IMG/VR virus record: IMGVR_UViG_3300044633_001381
Span: 1-37,619 of that record
From: a virus
Length of the DNA: 37,619 nt
Reading direction: 5' to 3' (one strand)
Shown: in pieces, positions 1 to 5,687 of the stretch
How the letters are laid out: each line of letters starts with the position of its first letter
Position numbering within the stretch: the stretch's first letter is position 1
The notes under the pieces: model-generated
Seen by the model: the letters and a program-made list of their open reading frames with translations, nothing else
Database searches by the model: none
What the model was told of the DNA's origin: nothing
Translations under genes and position numbers: made by a program

Positions 1-8
1 TTTACACA

Positions 9-161
9 ATGAACGTTGACTTCAGCACGATTGATCCCCAGAACGAACTGTCTGACCTCTACACTCCCGACTATCGGGAACAGTCTATCAACGAGGATGC
101 CTATTTGGACCAGGCCTACGAGGACCGTTTTGAATGTGCTTGTATGGCTGACTACCAGTAA
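9..161 (+). CDS. Small acidic protein, start uncertain
   Basis: An open frame of 50 codons from the ATG at 9 to the TAA at 159-161. The frame stays open to the window edge, so the gene may begin further left. The peptide is acidic and rich in Asp, Glu and Tyr, with no recognisable motif, signal peptide or membrane segment. It is GC-richer than most of the window and uses codons such as CTC, CCC and GAC that are rare further right; it shares this with the next gene. Function unknown. The clean stop and the 54-nt gap to the next start support a real gene, but its short length keeps confidence moderate. Confidence 0.45.
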   Translation: MNVDFSTIDPQNELSDLYTPDYREQSINEDAYLDQAYEDRFECACMADYQ

Positions 162-215
162 TTTGTTCGGGGTAATACAATAACAACAACAACTTTAATA
201 AACTCTAATACTACT

Positions 216-734
216 ATGGCTATTAAAAAGAACGACATCGTTACCAATAACAAAGATATCCGCGCTGGTTCATCCTCTAACCCTGTTGTTGTACCTACTG
301 GTACTCAACTACGTGTGTGGAAAGCCACTCGTAAAGGTATCCTCTATTGTACCGCTGTTGATCGTGGTCTACCCTATTCCTATTACACCATCAATGCATA
401 TGCAACTGATGTCACCAAGGTGGAACAACCCAAACCCAAGGTCAATGTGGGTGATATCTTTGTGTGTAGCTGGGGTTATGACCAAACCAATATTGATTAC
501 TACAAGGTGATGGAGGTTAAGAATAAATCAGTGGTCATTGCAGGTATTGGACAAGAACGTGTCTACACTGGTCATATGCAGGGTGAGTGTAATCCAGTTC
601 CTAATGCGGTTGGTAATAAACGTATCACCAAACGCATCATTGCCTGTGGCGATAGTGTGAGTCTCAAGATGACCAGTTACAGTTGGGCTTATCCTTGGAG
701 TGGTAAGACTAATCACTTCACTGAGTGGGCTTAA
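216..734 (+). CDS. Conserved-type phage/plasmid protein of unknown function
   Basis: A 172-residue soluble protein. Residues about 75-105 contain the stretch GDIFVCSWGYDQTNIDYYKV, which I recognise as a recurrent motif of small phage and plasmid proteins of unknown role; this is family memory, not a search result. No signal peptide or membrane helix. It starts at the first ATG after an AT-rich leader with no strong Shine-Dalgarno site. It lies 54 nt after the small acidic gene, shares its higher GC content, and is followed by a terminator at 789-818, so the two probably form one transcription unit. The composition differs from the AT-rich genes that follow, which suggests a different origin or expression class. 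Confidence 0.7.
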   Translation: MAIKKNDIVTNNKDIRAGSSSNPVVVPTGTQLRVWKATRKGILYCTAVDRGLPYSYYTINAYATDVTKVEQPKPKVNVGDIFVCSWGYDQTNIDYYKVMEVKNKSVVIAGIGQERVYTGHMQGECNPVPNAVGNKRITKRIIACGDSVSLKMTSYSWAYPWSGKTNHFTEWA

Positions 735-1091
735 TAGGGTACCCATACGGGGGGCTATGTCACAAATAGCCTATTTATAAAGTGACGGGGTAGGGGGTAC
801 AGCTCCCTACCTCTTTTTGTTTATATAGGGGGGAGGGGGTATGCAGCACCCTACCGAAGTGGTTCTGAACATAACAAACAGCCCCGCGCTACCCCCACGG
901 AGAGCTTCATGACACACAAGGAGGTTTTTTACTTGGGAAAAGCACATATGTTTTGTGCTTGTGGATGGTGTTTTTGGTGGGTAGGTTTTGGGATATTTTT
1001 GAAATGGTGTTAAAAAACCATGGGGGATATTTTTTTATGGGGAAAAGTTGTATATGTGATTTTTATATATGTTTGTGGTGTATATATTAAT
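735..1091. other. Intergenic region with G-rich tracts and hairpins
   Basis: No convincing gene here. It holds the terminator at 789-818, further runs of four to six G up to about 840, and a second inverted repeat AAGCACA (940-946) / TGTGCTT (954-960) with a 7-nt loop. The last part (960-1091) is very AT- and GT-rich and leads into the methyltransferase. I see no clear sigma70 promoter. Confidence 0.5.
789..818 (+). terminator. Rho-independent terminator
   Basis: Perfect 7-bp stem GGTAGGG (789-795) / CCCTACC (805-811) with a 9-nt loop, followed by TCTTTTT. It closes the GC-richer two-gene unit at the left end. Confidence 0.75.
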
Positions 1092-1883
1092 ATGCCTATT
1101 AGTCATAACATATTAAAGAGTGATGTTAGAGTATATTTTGAAAAGTATGTAAATATCGGTAGCAAGATATTGGATATTGGAGCTGGTGTTGGTACGTACA
1201 GTAAGTTATTGCGGGATCTTGGGTATAAAATGGATTGTATGGAGGTATGGTTGCCTTATGTGGTGGAGTACAAGTTGAATGAATTGTATGACAATGTGAT
1301 AATAGGCAATGTTATGAATTATGATATTTGCAATTATGATGTTATAATAATGGGGGATATATTGGAGCATTTGAGTGTACAAGAGTCATTGGTGTTGATG
1401 GATATTATAGAGCGTAACAAACAATTGTGTTTGGTTGCGGTGCCTTATCAATTGGAGCAGGGAGAGTATTATGGCAATGTGTATGAGATACACAAGCAAA
1501 GTGATTTGACCAATGATGTTATGTTGAGCAGATATAGCAATTTGAATTTGTTATTTAAAAGCAATTGTTATCAGTATGGATATTATATAAATCGTGGTGG
1601 ATATTACAACAATGATATGCAGTGTTATGTTGATGATATCAATAATGTTAGTGATAGATTACATATCAATAAAATTCAAAATAAGTTTGTGGAGTATGTA
1701 AATGATGGTGGTAGTGTTATAGATGTGAGGTTAGATATATATGATGGTATAAATTTAATATATGCGCATAATATATCTATGGAGTCCAAGGTGCATTATT
1801 GGAGCAGTGTTAACAATGATAGTGGCAACAAGTTGAAGTATGTGTTTAGTGGTGAGGGCATCAACAAGGTGTATGTTTGTTGA
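1092..1883 (+). CDS. SAM-dependent methyltransferase, class I
   Basis: Predicted 263-residue methyltransferase. Motif I, the SAM-binding loop, is ILDIGAGVGTYS at residues 26-37. An acidic strand end follows (MEVW), and a motif IV-like segment reads DVIIMGDILEHL. The frame opens at 1020, but the first 24 residues from there are hydrophobic and unlike the family, so I place the start at the ATG at 1092 (MPISHNILKSDV). Substrate unknown: similar phage enzymes act on sugars, tail glycans or small molecules as well as nucleic acids. It faces two leftward genes, one glycosyltransferase-like, so a glycan or surface-decoration role is possible. Its many TTG, GTG and GGT codons differ from the structural genes to the right. 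Confidence 0.75.
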   Translation: MPISHNILKSDVRVYFEKYVNIGSKILDIGAGVGTYSKLLRDLGYKMDCMEVWLPYVVEYKLNELYDNVIIGNVMNYDICNYDVIIMGDILEHLSVQESLVLMDIIERNKQLCLVAVPYQLEQGEYYGNVYEIHKQSDLTNDVMLSRYSNLNLLFKSNCYQYGYYINRGGYYNNDMQCYVDDINNVSDRLHINKIQNKFVEYVNDGGSVIDVRLDIYDGINLIYAHNISMESKVHYWSSVNNDSGNKLKYVFSGEGINKVYVC

Positions 1884-1900
1884 GTGGTTATGTTGAGTGG

Positions 1901-2581
1901 TTAGAATGTTTTGAGTATTGATTTATTTGAGAAGCATGTGGACATATCGAAGAATGATGTGTCTGTTGACATTGTGTTTGAGTTGGAGAGGTGTATGACG
2001 TTTGCGCTTTTGATGCAAATTTGTTTATATTTGTTATCGAATAAAACTCGTCTACTGAACATCAGGTCTGAGCTTGCGAATGGGGGGTTTAGGCATTCGT
2101 ATGGATATTGTGTCCATATGTGTTTTTTCATACCTGTGTAAAACCATCCTGTGAATGCGGTTTCTATTTGATTTGGAAGCGAGTTAATTTCGTGAGTTTT
2201 GTAGGAAAAGTTGTATTGTTGGTTTTTCAAATAATTGGTTGTGAATTGGTGTTTGAATATGTTTTGTTGTAAGAAGTTGTGTGGTTTGGTGATGGTGGTG
2301 TGTGTGCAATTTTGGCGTATAACTCCCCAGCCTGAAACTATATCGTGGTAATGTAGTGCATTTTTCAATTGATCGAACTGATATGGTTTGATGATCAAAT
2401 CGTCTGGGGTGATGAAGTAGTTTTCGAAGTTTGAATTTTTTATAAAGTCATTTATTATTGGTGCTAGTTCGTGTTCTCTGTATCCTTTGAACCAAATTTT
2501 TTCGCATTGCAATTTATTGACTGATTGTTCGAAGCTTTTGGAATTTCTGACTGATAGTATCATTAGTACTGTGTTGTGCAT
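1901..2581 (-). CDS. Putative glycosyltransferase-like protein
   Basis: A 226-residue soluble protein on the minus strand. It has features in the order expected of a GT-A type glycosyltransferase: an acidic metal-site-like motif ITPDDLII around residues 57-64, a central GW segment, FTGWFYTG near 143-150, then SDLMFSRR (171-178) and a late VIHL (195-198). The family assignment is inference from motif order; no single signature is decisive. It lies 12 nt downstream of another leftward gene that also starts MHN, so the two are probably co-transcribed. It converges on the methyltransferase with 17 nt between the stops. Confidence 0.45.
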   Translation of the reverse strand: MHNTVLMILSVRNSKSFEQSVNKLQCEKIWFKGYREHELAPIINDFIKNSNFENYFITPDDLIIKPYQFDQLKNALHYHDIVSGWGVIRQNCTHTTITKPHNFLQQNIFKHQFTTNYLKNQQYNFSYKTHEINSLPNQIETAFTGWFYTGMKKHIWTQYPYECLNPPFASSDLMFSRRVLFDNKYKQICIKSANVIHLSNSNTMSTDTSFFDMSTCFSNKSILKTF

Positions 2582-2593
2582 ATAGTGTAATGA

Positions 2594-3262
2594 TTAAATT
2601 ATGGTGGTATAGTAGTATAGAATATCGTTTATGATATCCAGTGAATTTTTATTATGCAATTGGTCTGGGTGATAATTTATATCTGGCATTTGAGTATTGG
2701 GTTGATAGAATCTGCCGATGTGTAGACCCAGGTAATATTGTTTATTTGTATCATCGGTGTTGTATTTTACATCTGCGATGTGGTCAAATTCTGTTGTGGA
2801 GGCGACTGTATCATTTTTTATGGATATGTCGCAATGCATTTGTTTTTTGAAATTTTCTATAACATTCATCCAGGTGTATAGTTCACGATCATCTTTTGGG
2901 TGAAGGGTAAAGTTGACCAATTTGTATTTGCAATCCATAGTATCTGACTGATACAATTTGTCGTTGTAATAAATGTCTATGTGATATGGAACAAAGTGTT
3001 TTACAAAGCTTGGCATTAGCCAACATCCCAGATTGCAGTTATTGGTTGTGAGCAGTGTTTTATCTGAAGATGAGTGTGTTTCTTCTATGGTGGCTGTGAT
3101 GCCCAATTGATCTGGGTGAGATTGTAGGCTGCGTTTTATTTTTTTGTGCACAAAGTAAGTTTTGACCATGTAGTGTGATTGTTTGTCTTTGGCGAATTCA
3201 ACGTCGTTATAGTTGTTGTTTATAACAAGTCCGTCTGTATAGTCTATGGTAAAATTGTGCAT
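2594..3262 (-). CDS. Hypothetical protein, first gene of a leftward pair
   Basis: A 222-residue protein rich in His, Tyr, Asp and Asn. I do not recognise it. No signal peptide, membrane helix or catalytic motif is visible; the middle (about 85-150) looks like alternating beta strands and a helix. It sits 12 nt upstream of the glycosyltransferase-like gene on the same strand, so a shared role in glycan or surface chemistry is possible but unproven. The AT-rich region upstream (3263-3356) must hold its promoter; I could not single out a convincing -35/-10 pair there. Confidence 0.55.
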   Translation of the reverse strand: MHNFTIDYTDGLVINNNYNDVEFAKDKQSHYMVKTYFVHKKIKRSLQSHPDQLGITATIEETHSSSDKTLLTTNNCNLGCWLMPSFVKHFVPYHIDIYYNDKLYQSDTMDCKYKLVNFTLHPKDDRELYTWMNVIENFKKQMHCDISIKNDTVASTTEFDHIADVKYNTDDTNKQYYLGLHIGRFYQPNTQMPDINYHPDQLHNKNSLDIINDILYYYTTII

Positions 3263-3356
3263 AACAGATATAGATACTATTGCGTTAATAGTTGTTTATA
3301 ATTTTAATTTAATATAATAAGTTTAATGATTGAAAAACAAGTATGTATTGTGCGAT

Positions 3357-3506
3357 ATGTTTACATTGAGTGAAGAGCAACGTAATATAATTGGTTGGGT
3401 TATAACAATTGGTATGAGTTTTGGAGTGGGTGCTTTGAGTGCTTTGACACTGTATTGTTTTTATAGTTGTTATAAGGTGATAAAGAATTTTGCAAAAAAG
3501 TATTGA
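3357..3506 (+). CDS. Small single-pass membrane protein (49 aa)
   Basis: Read directly: ATG at 3357 to TGA at 3504-3506, 49 codons. A short polar start (MFTLSEEQRN) is followed by a continuous hydrophobic stretch of about 25 residues (residues 11-37) and a basic tail ending KNFAKKY. This is the profile of a one-helix inner-membrane peptide with a cytoplasmic positive tail. Small phage membrane proteins of this kind can be holin-, spanin- or exclusion-related, but nothing here decides between them. Its stop codon overlaps the -35 box of the next promoter (3503-3508). Confidence 0.5.
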   Translation: MFTLSEEQRNIIGWVITIGMSFGVGALSALTLYCFYSCYKVIKNFAKKY

Positions 3507-3531
3507 CGTTTAGTAAATTTCTTGATATATA
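3503..3531 (+). promoter_or_regulatory. Sigma70-like promoter
   Basis: TTGACG (3503-3508), 17-nt spacer, TATATA (3526-3531). The expected transcription start falls at about 3538-3540, on or next to the ATG of the 27-codon ORF, so that mRNA would be nearly leaderless. A terminator at 3651-3682 ends the unit. Confidence 0.65.
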
Positions 3532-3539
3532 TTAACGTA

Positions 3540-3623
3540 ATGAAAGTACATTATACAAATATTAAGCGTTGGAATACCTTTACAAATCGTGAAGATAGAG
3601 GTATGGCGGCTGATATTGTGTAA
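3540..3623 (+). CDS. 27-codon micro-ORF or small RNA
   Basis: ATG at 3540 to TAA at 3621-3623, encoding 27 residues (MKVHYTNIKRWNTFTNREDR followed by GMAADIV). It lies exactly between its own promoter (3503-3531) and terminator (3651-3682). The transcript of about 140 nt also has a perfect 8-bp inverted repeat, GATATTGT (3612-3619) / ACAATATC (3643-3650), that would tie up the end of the ORF. It could therefore be a micropeptide gene or a structured small RNA. A unit of the same design, with another micro-ORF, stands before the second tRNA array at 11765-11881. Confidence 0.4.
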   Translation: MKVHYTNIKRWNTFTNREDRGMAADIV

Positions 3624-3650
3624 ATGTAGATCTGAAACCCAAACAATATC

Positions 3651-3682
3651 AACCGTCACCAAAAAAAGTGACGGTTTTTTTA
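3651..3682 (+). terminator. Rho-independent terminator
   Basis: Perfect 9-bp stem AACCGTCAC (3651-3659) / GTGACGGTT (3668-3676) with an 8-nt A-rich loop, then a run of T. It closes the micro-ORF unit just before tRNA array I. Confidence 0.9.
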
Positions 3683-3691
3683 TTTTCTGGG

Positions 3692-3719
3692 TTGACGTTC
3701 TTTGAGTGTGTGGTAAAGT
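3692..3719 (+). promoter_or_regulatory. Promoter of tRNA array I, first copy
   Basis: TTGACG (3692-3697), 16-nt spacer ending TGTGG, TAAAGT (3714-3719). The same spacer end and spacing recur at 6456-6483 and 11894-11921, both before tRNA genes. Confidence 0.65.
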
Positions 3720-3781
3720 AGTTAAACAGTGAACGAAGTAAGTAGTTCATTGGATGATGAAAAAGAAATTTTAAAAAGTTG

Positions 3782-3809
3782 TTGACGAACTCTGAAGTTC
3801 TGATAGACT
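3782..3809 (+). promoter_or_regulatory. Second promoter before tRNA array I
   Basis: TTGACG (3782-3787), 16-nt spacer, TAGACT (3804-3809). The -10 box is weaker than in the neighbouring copy. Transcription would start just upstream of the conserved leader RNA. Confidence 0.5.
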
Positions 3810-3826
3810 GAGTAAAGAGTAAGGAA

Positions 3827-3943
3827 GGTTTGAAACTCCATCTGTTGAGCCACCGCCAGTAACCAAAGGTAAAGAACTGGGAAAATCAATTGATTGGTCC
3901 GTGGGTGTTATGTATAAATTCAGAACCCATAGGGCGATGACGG
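3827..3943 (+). ncRNA. Conserved leader RNA, copy A
   Basis: This stretch shares three blocks with 11937-12032, in the same order: TTGAAACTCYATCTG; GATYGGTC..TGGGTGTTATG; and CAGAACCCA...GGCGAT. The blocks imply a conserved fold: GGTT/AGCC around the first block, and a long hairpin TGGGTGTT...AACCCA in the second half. In copy B the first closing helix becomes GGGG/CCCC, which is compensatory change. Both copies lie directly after TTGAC promoters and directly before a tRNA array. I do not recognise it as a known riboswitch, ribozyme or RNase P RNA. Confidence 0.6.
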
Positions 3944-3990
3944 AATTACTGAGGTGATTTTCGTGAATGTGTAAAAAGTAATTTTTTTAT

Positions 3991-4065
3991 GCCTCCTAAG
4001 CATAGGCAGCGATGCAGAGGTTTTGTAAACCCCAGAGTTCGGCGCAAGCCCGGAAGGAGGCTCCA
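3991..4065 (+). tRNA. tRNA-Thr (anticodon TGT)
   Basis: Acceptor GCCTCCT / AGGAGGC, discriminator T, encoded CCA (4063-4065). D-stem GCAT/ATGC with loop AGGCAGCG; anticodon loop TTTGTAA, anticodon TGT at 4024-4026. The T-stem TTCGG/CCGGA closes the non-canonical loop CGCAAGC (G55, C56). First tRNA after leader RNA A. Confidence 0.75.
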
Positions 4066-4077
4066 ATTTATAGTAAT

Positions 4078-4156
4078 GGTGATGTTAGCATAACTGGTTT
4101 AATGCCCCAGATTGTGAGTCTGGCAGATACGGGTTCAAATCCCGCACATCACCCCA
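4078..4156 (+). tRNA. tRNA-His (GTG)
   Basis: Acceptor GTGATGT / ACATCAC with the extra G at 4078 facing C73, the hallmark of tRNA-His, and encoded CCA. Anticodon loop TTGTGAG; D-loop has GG; T-loop TTCAAAT is canonical. Confidence 0.92.
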
Positions 4157-4164
4157 ATTTTAAT

Positions 4165-4240
4165 TACCCTATCGTCTAGGTTTAGGACGGATGTGTTCTC
4201 TGAGACATCAACCTTGGTTAAAATCCAAGTGGGGTAACCA
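4165..4240 (+). tRNA. tRNA-like gene with 10-nt anticodon loop
   Basis: Acceptor TACCCTA / TGGGGTA, discriminator A and encoded CCA are good, as are the D-arm (GTCT/GGAC) and T-stem (CTTGG/CCAAG). The anticodon stem GATGT/ACATC closes ten nucleotides (GTTCTCTGAG), so the isotype is unclear. The T-loop is TTAAAAT, with A instead of C56. The Glu-like D-arm hints at Glu or Gln. Either a decayed gene or one with an abnormal loop. Confidence 0.5.
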
Positions 4241-4246
4241 ATTTAT

Positions 4247-4324
4247 GCTTCGGTGGTGAAAATGGATTTATCACGCAACGCTACGAACGTTGAGGTCGGG
4301 GTTCGATTCCTCGCTGAAGCACCA
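4247..4324 (+). tRNA. tRNA-Arg (ACG)
   Basis: Acceptor GCTTCGG / CTGAAGC, A73, encoded CCA. Anticodon stem CAACG/CGTTG with loop CTACGAA (ACG at 4283-4285). D-loop has GG; T-loop TTCGATT. Fully canonical. Confidence 0.92.
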
Positions 4325-4331
4325 ATTTAAT

Positions 4332-4406
4332 GGCCTATTCGACAACCAGCTAAGTCACTTGGCTTTCATCCAAGAGTAGCCGGGGCAGCACCGGCATAGG
4401 CTACCA
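4332..4406 (+). tRNA. tRNA-Glu (TTC), non-canonical elbow
   Basis: Acceptor GGCCTAT / ATAGGCT (G1-T72 wobble), A73, CCA. Anticodon loop CTTTCAT (TTC at 4365-4367). The D-loop AACCAGCTAA has AG where GG is normal, and the T-loop is GGCAGCA instead of TTCRANN, under perfect T-stem GCCGG/CCGGC. Confidence 0.85.
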
Positions 4407-4413
4407 TTTCAAC

Positions 4414-4490
4414 GGTCGCATCGTCTATGTGTGTTAGGACACCATCCTCTCAAGATGGAGAATAGGGTTCAAATCCCAATGTGACTACCA
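4414..4490 (+). tRNA. tRNA-Glu (CTC)
   Basis: Acceptor GGTCGCA / TGTGACT with two wobble pairs, A73, CCA. Anticodon stem CCATC/GATGG, loop CTCTCAA (CTC at 4449-4451). T-loop TTCAAAT is canonical; the D-loop ATGTGTGTTA lacks a clear GG. One mismatch in the T-stem. Confidence 0.85.
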
Positions 4491-4500
4491 TTTATAGTAT

Positions 4501-4578
4501 ATCCGCTAATGTTCCAAGGATTAGGCGACAGGCTCTCCAAAAGCCCGTGGGAAAGTTCGATTCTTTCAGCGGATGCCA
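4501..4578 (+). tRNA. tRNA-Trp (CCA)
   Basis: Acceptor ATCCGCT / AGCGGAT, G73, encoded CCA. Anticodon loop CTCCAAA (CCA at 4537-4539), T-stem GAAAG/CTTTC with loop TTCGATT. The D-stem is weak, but its loop contains GG. Confidence 0.85.
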
Positions 4579-4604
4579 TTTTTCAAATACATTAGGTGAA
4601 GGCA

Positions 4605-4669
4605 ACGAACGTAGCTTAATTGGTAAAGCAACTGCGCTGTATGCAGTAGTCATTCAGTTCGAATCTGAA
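4605..4669 (+). pseudogene. Degenerate tRNA, Thr(TGT)-like
   Basis: A canonical-looking D-arm (TA GCTT AATTGGTA AAGC), anticodon stem ACTGC/GCAGT and T-arm TTCAG/CTGAA with loop TTCGAAT are present. No 3' acceptor strand pairs with ACGAACG (4605-4611), and there is no CCA. The anticodon loop GCTGTAT has C at position 33 instead of the near-invariant T. Probably a decayed or 3'-truncated tRNA; a promoter follows at 4697. Confidence 0.5.
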
Positions 4670-4696
4670 TCAATAGTTGAAGTAGTAAGTAATGTA

Positions 4697-4726
4697 TTGA
4701 CACTGATAGACATTGAATGTTATAAT
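4697..4726 (+). promoter_or_regulatory. Strong sigma70-like promoter inside tRNA array I
   Basis: TTGACA (4697-4702), 18-nt spacer, TATAAT (4721-4726): both hexamers match consensus. The spacer segment GATAGACATT also occurs in the promoter at 13230-13257. Both are followed by an ATGGAAC...AGTGAAATCC block. It would drive tRNA-Asn and the genes after it. Confidence 0.75.
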
Positions 4727-4793
4727 CTGACGAGGTTATAATTAGTAGATGGAACAAGCATAGTGAAATCCAGTAAACGTTTTAATTTTTAAT

Positions 4794-4867
4794 TCTCGGA
4801 TCGTATAATAGTATTACCTTCGGTTGTTACCCGAATGATAAGGGTGCGATTCCTTTTCCGAGAGCCA
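4794..4867 (+). tRNA. tRNA-Asn (GTT), non-canonical elbow
   Basis: Acceptor TCTCGGA / TCCGAGA, G73, CCA. Anticodon stem TTCGG/CCGAA, loop TTGTTAC (GTT at 4826-4828). The D-loop contains AATAGTA (AG for GG); T-loop TGCGATT (G55). Confidence 0.87.
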
Positions 4868-4875
4868 TTTTCAAT

Positions 4876-5001
4876 TCCAGAGTAGCTCAATGGTAGAGCA
4901 TGCGGCTGTGGGCCATAAAGTATTATTTAATAGAGAGTGCAAATCTCACAAGGCCAAAGTTAACCGCAGGGTTGGGGGTTCGAAACCCTCCTCTGGAGCC
5001 A
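4876..5001 (+). tRNA. tRNA with 51-nt insertion in the anticodon loop (Asn GTT or His GTG)
   Basis: Acceptor TCCAGAG / CTCTGGA, G73 and CCA; D-arm GCTC/GAGC with canonical loop AATGGTA; anticodon stem TGCGG (4901-4905) / CCGCA (4964-4968); T-loop TTCGAAA. The anticodon loop holds 58 nt instead of 7. Removing 51 nt gives CTGTTAA (anticodon GTT, Asn) at several equivalent junctions, or CTGTGAA (GTG, His). G73 and the lack of an extra 5' G favour Asn. The insertion is itself foldable: GGCC (4911-4914) / GGCC (4952-4955), with TATTA/TAATA and GAGA/TCTC hairpins inside. Confidence 0.75.
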
Positions 5002-5008
5002 TTTTCAA

Positions 5009-5111
5009 GTGGGACTAGTAATTGATAAAAAACGAATCAGAGAGATAAGCAAGTTCGAAATTGCTTGACCAATGTGAAATCCTGATGTAAGTTTAGATGA
5101 AAGTTCCTACA
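5009..5111 (+). ncRNA. Structured element inside tRNA array I
   Basis: Closing helix GTGGGACT (5009-5016) / AGTTCCTAC (5103-5111, one bulge) and internal hairpin AAGCAA/TTGCTT. It is flanked by the same short AT spacers that separate the tRNAs, but has no CCA. A promoter-like pair TTGACC (5065-5070), 17 nt, TAAGTT (5088-5093) lies inside and could serve the following small gene and tRNA-Tyr. It contains GTGAAATCC, also seen at about 4770 and 13312. Confidence 0.4.
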
Positions 5112-5122
5112 ATTTCTTTTTA

Positions 5123-5274
5123 TGAAAAATAAAAAATGCAATAAACGTCGATTCGACAAAATTAAAGCCATGTTGGTATTAAGCCAAGCGTTAAACTCAA
5201 AATGGAGTCATAGACGAGAACGAAGAATGTATTTATGTGACCAATGTAAAGCATGGCATTTGACAAGTAAGTAA
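5123..5274 (+). pseudogene. Small zinc-finger-like protein gene split by a frameshift
   Basis: The ATG at 5123 opens a basic frame (MKNKKCNKRRFDK) that hits a stop within 20 codons. From about 5161 the frame one base back continues to TAA at 5272-5274, encoding MLVLSQALNSKW, then RRERRMYLCDQCKAWHLTSK. Together the halves make a 50-residue protein with a C-x2-C-x3-H end, like small phage proteins ending CxxCxxWHLTS. A single missing base in the A-run near 5159-5161 would explain the break. It is either a real inactivation, a frameshifting site or a sequence error. The second half alone could be read from the ATG at 5170 (34 aa). Confidence 0.5.
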
Positions 5275-5286
5275 CAATAATTTTTT

Positions 5287-5373
5287 GGGAGCATCGCATA
5301 GCAGCTATTGCAGGAGACTGTAAATCTCCCGGCCTAACGGCCTTCGTAGGTGCAAGTCCTACTGCTCCCACCA
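5287..5373 (+). tRNA. tRNA-Tyr (GTA), long variable arm
   Basis: Acceptor GGGAGCA / TGCTCCC, A73, CCA. Anticodon stem GGAGA/TCTCC, loop CTGTAAA (GTA at 5320-5322). Variable-arm hairpin GGCC-TAAC-GGCC, normal for bacterial Tyr. D-loop TAGCAGCTAT has AG for GG; T-loop TGCAAGT (G55). Confidence 0.92.
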
Positions 5374-5378
5374 TTTTA

Positions 5379-5474
5379 GATTGTGTGTAGTTCAGAGGTA
5401 GATCAGTGCTCACTATGATGGTAAATGACACCGTAAAAGTGTGAATAAGCACGGGCCGTTGGTTCGATTCCAAC
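5379..5474 (+). tRNA. tRNA-like gene with 37-nt anticodon loop, no CCA
   Basis: The acceptor TTGTGTG / CACGCAA can be extended to 9 bp (GATTGTGTG/CACGCAATC). T-stem GTTGG/CCAAC with canonical loop TTCGATT directly abuts it. The anticodon stem GTGCT (5406-5410) / AGCAC (5448-5452) closes 37 nt containing an ACAC/GTGT hairpin, so about 30 nt are extra. The 3' end reads TCGAAA, with no encoded CCA. Isotype undetermined. Confidence 0.5.
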
Positions 5475-5488
5475 CACGCAATCGAAAT

Positions 5489-5569
5489 TTGACAGGTGCT
5501 AGTGCGCAAGGCGTGGTAAAGGAGCAGGCGACTCTGTTCCGAAAAGGTTCGATTCCTTTGACTTGTCAA
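5489..5569 (+). tRNA. tRNA-like gene with 10-nt anticodon loop, no CCA
   Basis: Nine-bp terminal helix TTGACAGGT / ACTTGTCAA and canonical T-arm AAAGG/CCTTT with loop TTCGATT. The likely anticodon stem GGAGC/GTTCC closes ten nucleotides (AGGCGACTCT); the D-arm is irregular. No CCA is encoded. Like the previous element it has an extended acceptor, and no isotype can be given. Confidence 0.45.
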
Positions 5570-5581
5570 TAGATTTAAGAT

Positions 5582-5657
5582 CCCAGTTAAGCTAACCTAG
5601 TGAAAGCGCAAGTCTGAAGAACTTGAGAGGTTGGGGCGGAACCAACAACTGGGACCA
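5582..5657 (+). tRNA. tRNA-Phe (GAA), non-canonical elbow
   Basis: Acceptor CCCAGTT / AACTGGG, A73, CCA. Anticodon stem CAAGT/ACTTG, loop CTGAAGA. D-stem GCT/AGC with loop AACCTAGTGAA (AG, no GG). T-stem GTTGG/CCAAC with loop GGCGGAA (G55, C56). Confidence 0.9.
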
Positions 5658-5675
5658 TTTTTTTGACGATGTAGA

Positions 5676-5683
5676 TATTTATA
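5676..5683 (+). promoter_or_regulatory. TATTTATA start-proximal box
   Basis: TATTTATA, then 4 nt, then the ATG of the Mom-like gene. One of eight such boxes 3-5 nt before a start codon. Confidence 0.5.
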
Positions 5684-5687
5684 TCAT

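Noticed and set aside
787-838. G-quadruplex from the G-runs
   Set aside because: The runs are interrupted by a strong terminator hairpin and the loops would be about 30 nt.
1020-1091. Longer start for the methyltransferase gene
   Set aside because: The extra 24 residues are hydrophobic and unlike the family. The ATG at 1092 directly precedes the expected N-terminal helix.
4481-4741. 86-codon rightward open frame
   Set aside because: It runs through tRNA-Trp, the degenerate Thr-like tRNA and a promoter, and has no protein-like features.
4908-4961. Group I intron in the tRNA anticodon loop
   Set aside because: Fifty-one nucleotides cannot hold the group I core; no P, Q, R or S elements are visible.
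5162-5569. 135-codon leftward open frame
   Set aside because: It is antisense to tRNA-Tyr and two tRNA-like genes. Its peptide is the typical artefact of translating tRNA complements.
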